21,312 bases of DNA from a virus. Positions 20,000-21,312 of this stretch are shown here, piece by piece. Numbering within the stretch: the first letter of the stretch is position 1; each line of letters opens with the position of its first letter. Position numbers and translations under genes: made by a program. The notes beneath the pieces are model-generated. The model was not told the DNA's origin, did not search any database, and was given only the letters and a program-made list of their open reading frames with translations. The stretch spans positions 1 to 21,312 of the IMG/VR virus record IMGVR_UViG_3300006162_000059. One strand, written 5' to 3'.

Positions 20000-20277
20000 T
20001 GTACGAATCGTATTTGAAGACATTCCGGTATGAAAAGAGCGACACACCTTTCTGTGCCGTCCGCTTACTAGTGGAACCTTACCGGAATGTCCTCCTTTAC
20101 GTGGGGAAAAATGTTCAGGAAGATGAGTCACAGCGAATTGTATTCGACTACGAGATAGTATCTGTGCCCGAGACATTTACTGAGCAAATGATTAACGAAG
20201 ATTTCGATCAACTGATCGGCGGCATTATGCTGGCCATCATTGAACAGGGAAATTATGCGCAACCTGATACTCATTGA
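19999..20277 (+). CDS. Small hypothetical protein
   Basis: A 92-aa protein. ATG 19999 overlaps the uvsX stop (TAATG), so it is probably coupled to it. It contains beta strands (FCAVRLLVEPYRNVLLYV, QRIVFDYEIVSV) and a C-terminal helix (DQLIGGIMLAIIEQ). It holds the position that gene 40 has in T4 (between uvsX and 41), but no similarity to gp40 could be seen. It overlaps the next gene by 23 nt. Confidence 0.6.
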   Translation: MYESYLKTFRYEKSDTPFCAVRLLVEPYRNVLLYVGKNVQEDESQRIVFDYEIVSVPETFTEQMINEDFDQLIGGIMLAIIEQGNYAQPDTH

Positions 20278-20500
20278 TTATACCAATTGGAAAGGGCAGA
20301 GGACCATTCGTACAATCAGCCCGCCATTTACATTTTACGTCGGTAGCACCGAGTACCATCCTGAACGACAGGCTTTGGTCAAGGCTATCGATGTCGAAAA
20401 ACAAGCGTACAGGACTTTTGCGATGAAAGACATACACAATTGGCTTTTCAGCCAGGAAAAAGAATGGATAGAATTGAATCAATTATACTTAGAGGTCTGA
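20255..20500 (+). CDS. Small protein of a WYL-like phage family
   Basis: An 81-aa protein. ATG 20255 has AGGGA (20246-20250) upstream; a TTG at 20240 is an alternative. The pattern LILIDYTNWKGQRTIRTISP, then YVGSTEYHPERQALVKAIDV and RTFAMKDIHNW, is a widespread small phage family (IDY-x-N-x-x-G-x-R, then GS-x-x-W/YHPE, D-x-x-K, F-x-x-KDI) that resembles part of the WYL ligand-binding domain. Its role in phages is not known. It overlaps the helicase gene by 37 nt. Confidence 0.7.
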   Translation: MRNLILIDYTNWKGQRTIRTISPPFTFYVGSTEYHPERQALVKAIDVEKQAYRTFAMKDIHNWLFSQEKEWIELNQLYLEV

Positions 20501-21312
20501 TGCAAGATGAGCAGTTCATGCGACGTGTGCTGCCGTTTATCAACGCTGAATATTTTGATGGAAGAGGTTCGAAGACAGAACGCAATATCTTTCTGAAAGT
20601 CAAGGACTTCATTGACAAGTTCAACACCTTACCCACCAAAGAATCATTACTCATTGACTTAGAAGGTACTCACGGGGTCGCCCAAGATGACCTGGATGAA
20701 ATCGGAGAATACCTCAACACCCTGGAAGTTACACCAGAACAACCCAACATCGAATGGTTGGTCCAGAAAACCGAGGAATGGTGTCAGGAGCGGGCCATTC
20801 ACAATGCCGTTCTTGAGGTCATAACCATCCTAGACGGCACCAACACCAAGGTGGACAAGGGAATCATCCCCAAGCTTTTACAAGACGCTCTAGGGGTCTC
20901 ATTTGACCCGCATGTCGGTCACGATTATCTCGAAGATGCCGACGAACGCTACGAGTTTTATCACAAGATTGATTCACGTATTCCATTCCATTTGGATTAC
21001 ATGAACATGATCACCAAGAACGGTGTTCCTTCCAAGACGTTGAACATTTGTCTCGCCGGAACTAATGTAGGCAAATCTCTGTTCATGTGCGACCTTGCTG
21101 CCAACTACTTGATGCAAGGGAAGAAGGTTCTTTACATCACGATGGAAATGGCCCAGGAGCGCATCGCAGAACGTATCGATGCGAACCTAATGGACCGCCC
21201 GCTAGATGAACTAGCCTTCGTTCCAAAAGAGTCGTTCAAGAAGAACATCAATCGGATCAAAGAACGAACCAAAGGTACTTTGATCATCAAGGAATATCCT
21301 ACGGCGCAGGCT
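20464..21312 (+). CDS. 41: Replicative DNA helicase (T4 gp41-like), 3' end outside the window
   Basis: The 5'-to-3' helicase that drives the replication fork with the primase. 283 codons are visible. ATG 20464 is preferred over ATG 20500 because ESIILRGLMQDEQFMRRVLP then FINAEYFDG aligns with the T4 N-terminus (VEIILSHLIFDQ, YMDSEYFE), and AGGA lies 8 nt upstream. Further matches: WLVQKTEEWCQERA, VGHDYLED, RIPFHLDYMNMITKNG, Walker A LAGTNVGKS (198-205, T4 MAGVNVGKS), YITMEMAQERIAERIDANLM (T4 YISMEMAEEVCAKRIDANML) and IIKEYPT at the edge. It follows uvsX as in T4. Confidence 0.96.
   Translation, partial: MDRIESIILRGLMQDEQFMRRVLPFINAEYFDGRGSKTERNIFLKVKDFIDKFNTLPTKESLLIDLEGTHGVAQDDLDEIGEYLNTLEVTPEQPNIEWLVQKTEEWCQERAIHNAVLEVITILDGTNTKVDKGIIPKLLQDALGVSFDPHVGHDYLEDADERYEFYHKIDSRIPFHLDYMNMITKNGVPSKTLNICLAGTNVGKSLFMCDLAANYLMQGKKVLYITMEMAQERIAERIDANLMDRPLDELAFVPKESFKKNINRIKERTKGTLIIKEYPTAQA

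Overview
This window reads as the DNA-replication region of a T4-like tailed phage (myovirus) of a Gram-negative host. The core genes keep the T4 order on the + strand: end of the clamp-loader small subunit (gp62), the translational repressor RegA, family B DNA polymerase (gp43), the UvsX recombinase and the gp41 helicase, which runs off the right edge. The host cannot be identified. The promoters look like bacterial sigma-70 sites (TTGACA, 16-18 bp, TAAGAT/TATNCT), and no T4 late promoter (TATAAATA) was seen.

In T4, regA and gene 43 are adjacent. Here about 15 kb of accessory DNA separates them (about 700-15650). From left to right it holds: two small genes; a 43-aa gene followed by about 0.9 kb with no gene, folding into many helices around an embedded tRNA-like element and ending in a strong terminator; a zinc-finger/OB-like protein; and an NAD gene group. 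The NAD group consists of an NMN adenylyltransferase-Nudix protein (natV), a CinA/PncC-like domain fused to a nucleotidyltransferase, nicotinamide phosphoribosyltransferase (nadV) and, further right, an NAD kinase. Together these could convert nicotinamide to NMN, NAD and NADP. Many small unknown genes, an RNA ligase, tRNA-Arg(UCU), a degenerate peptidase, a Nudix hydrolase, an LpxH-like phosphoesterase and a reverse-strand HAD nucleotidase fill the rest.

The genes are packed tightly, with many ATGA or TAATG overlaps, and are broken into units by about eleven recognisable promoters. At seven promoters the ATG lies only 6-11 nt after the -10 box, which predicts leaderless or almost leaderless mRNAs. 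Some promoters are near-identical copies of one another.

The items most worth attention are the large structured RNA with its tRNA-like element (a candidate for the GOLLD/ROOL type of large ornate phage RNAs, or a new class), the nicotinamide-to-NADP gene set with two adenylyltransferase-like proteins, the leaderless promoters, an RNA ligase whose conserved N-terminus has no ordinary start codon, and a uvsX gene split by a +1 frameshift.
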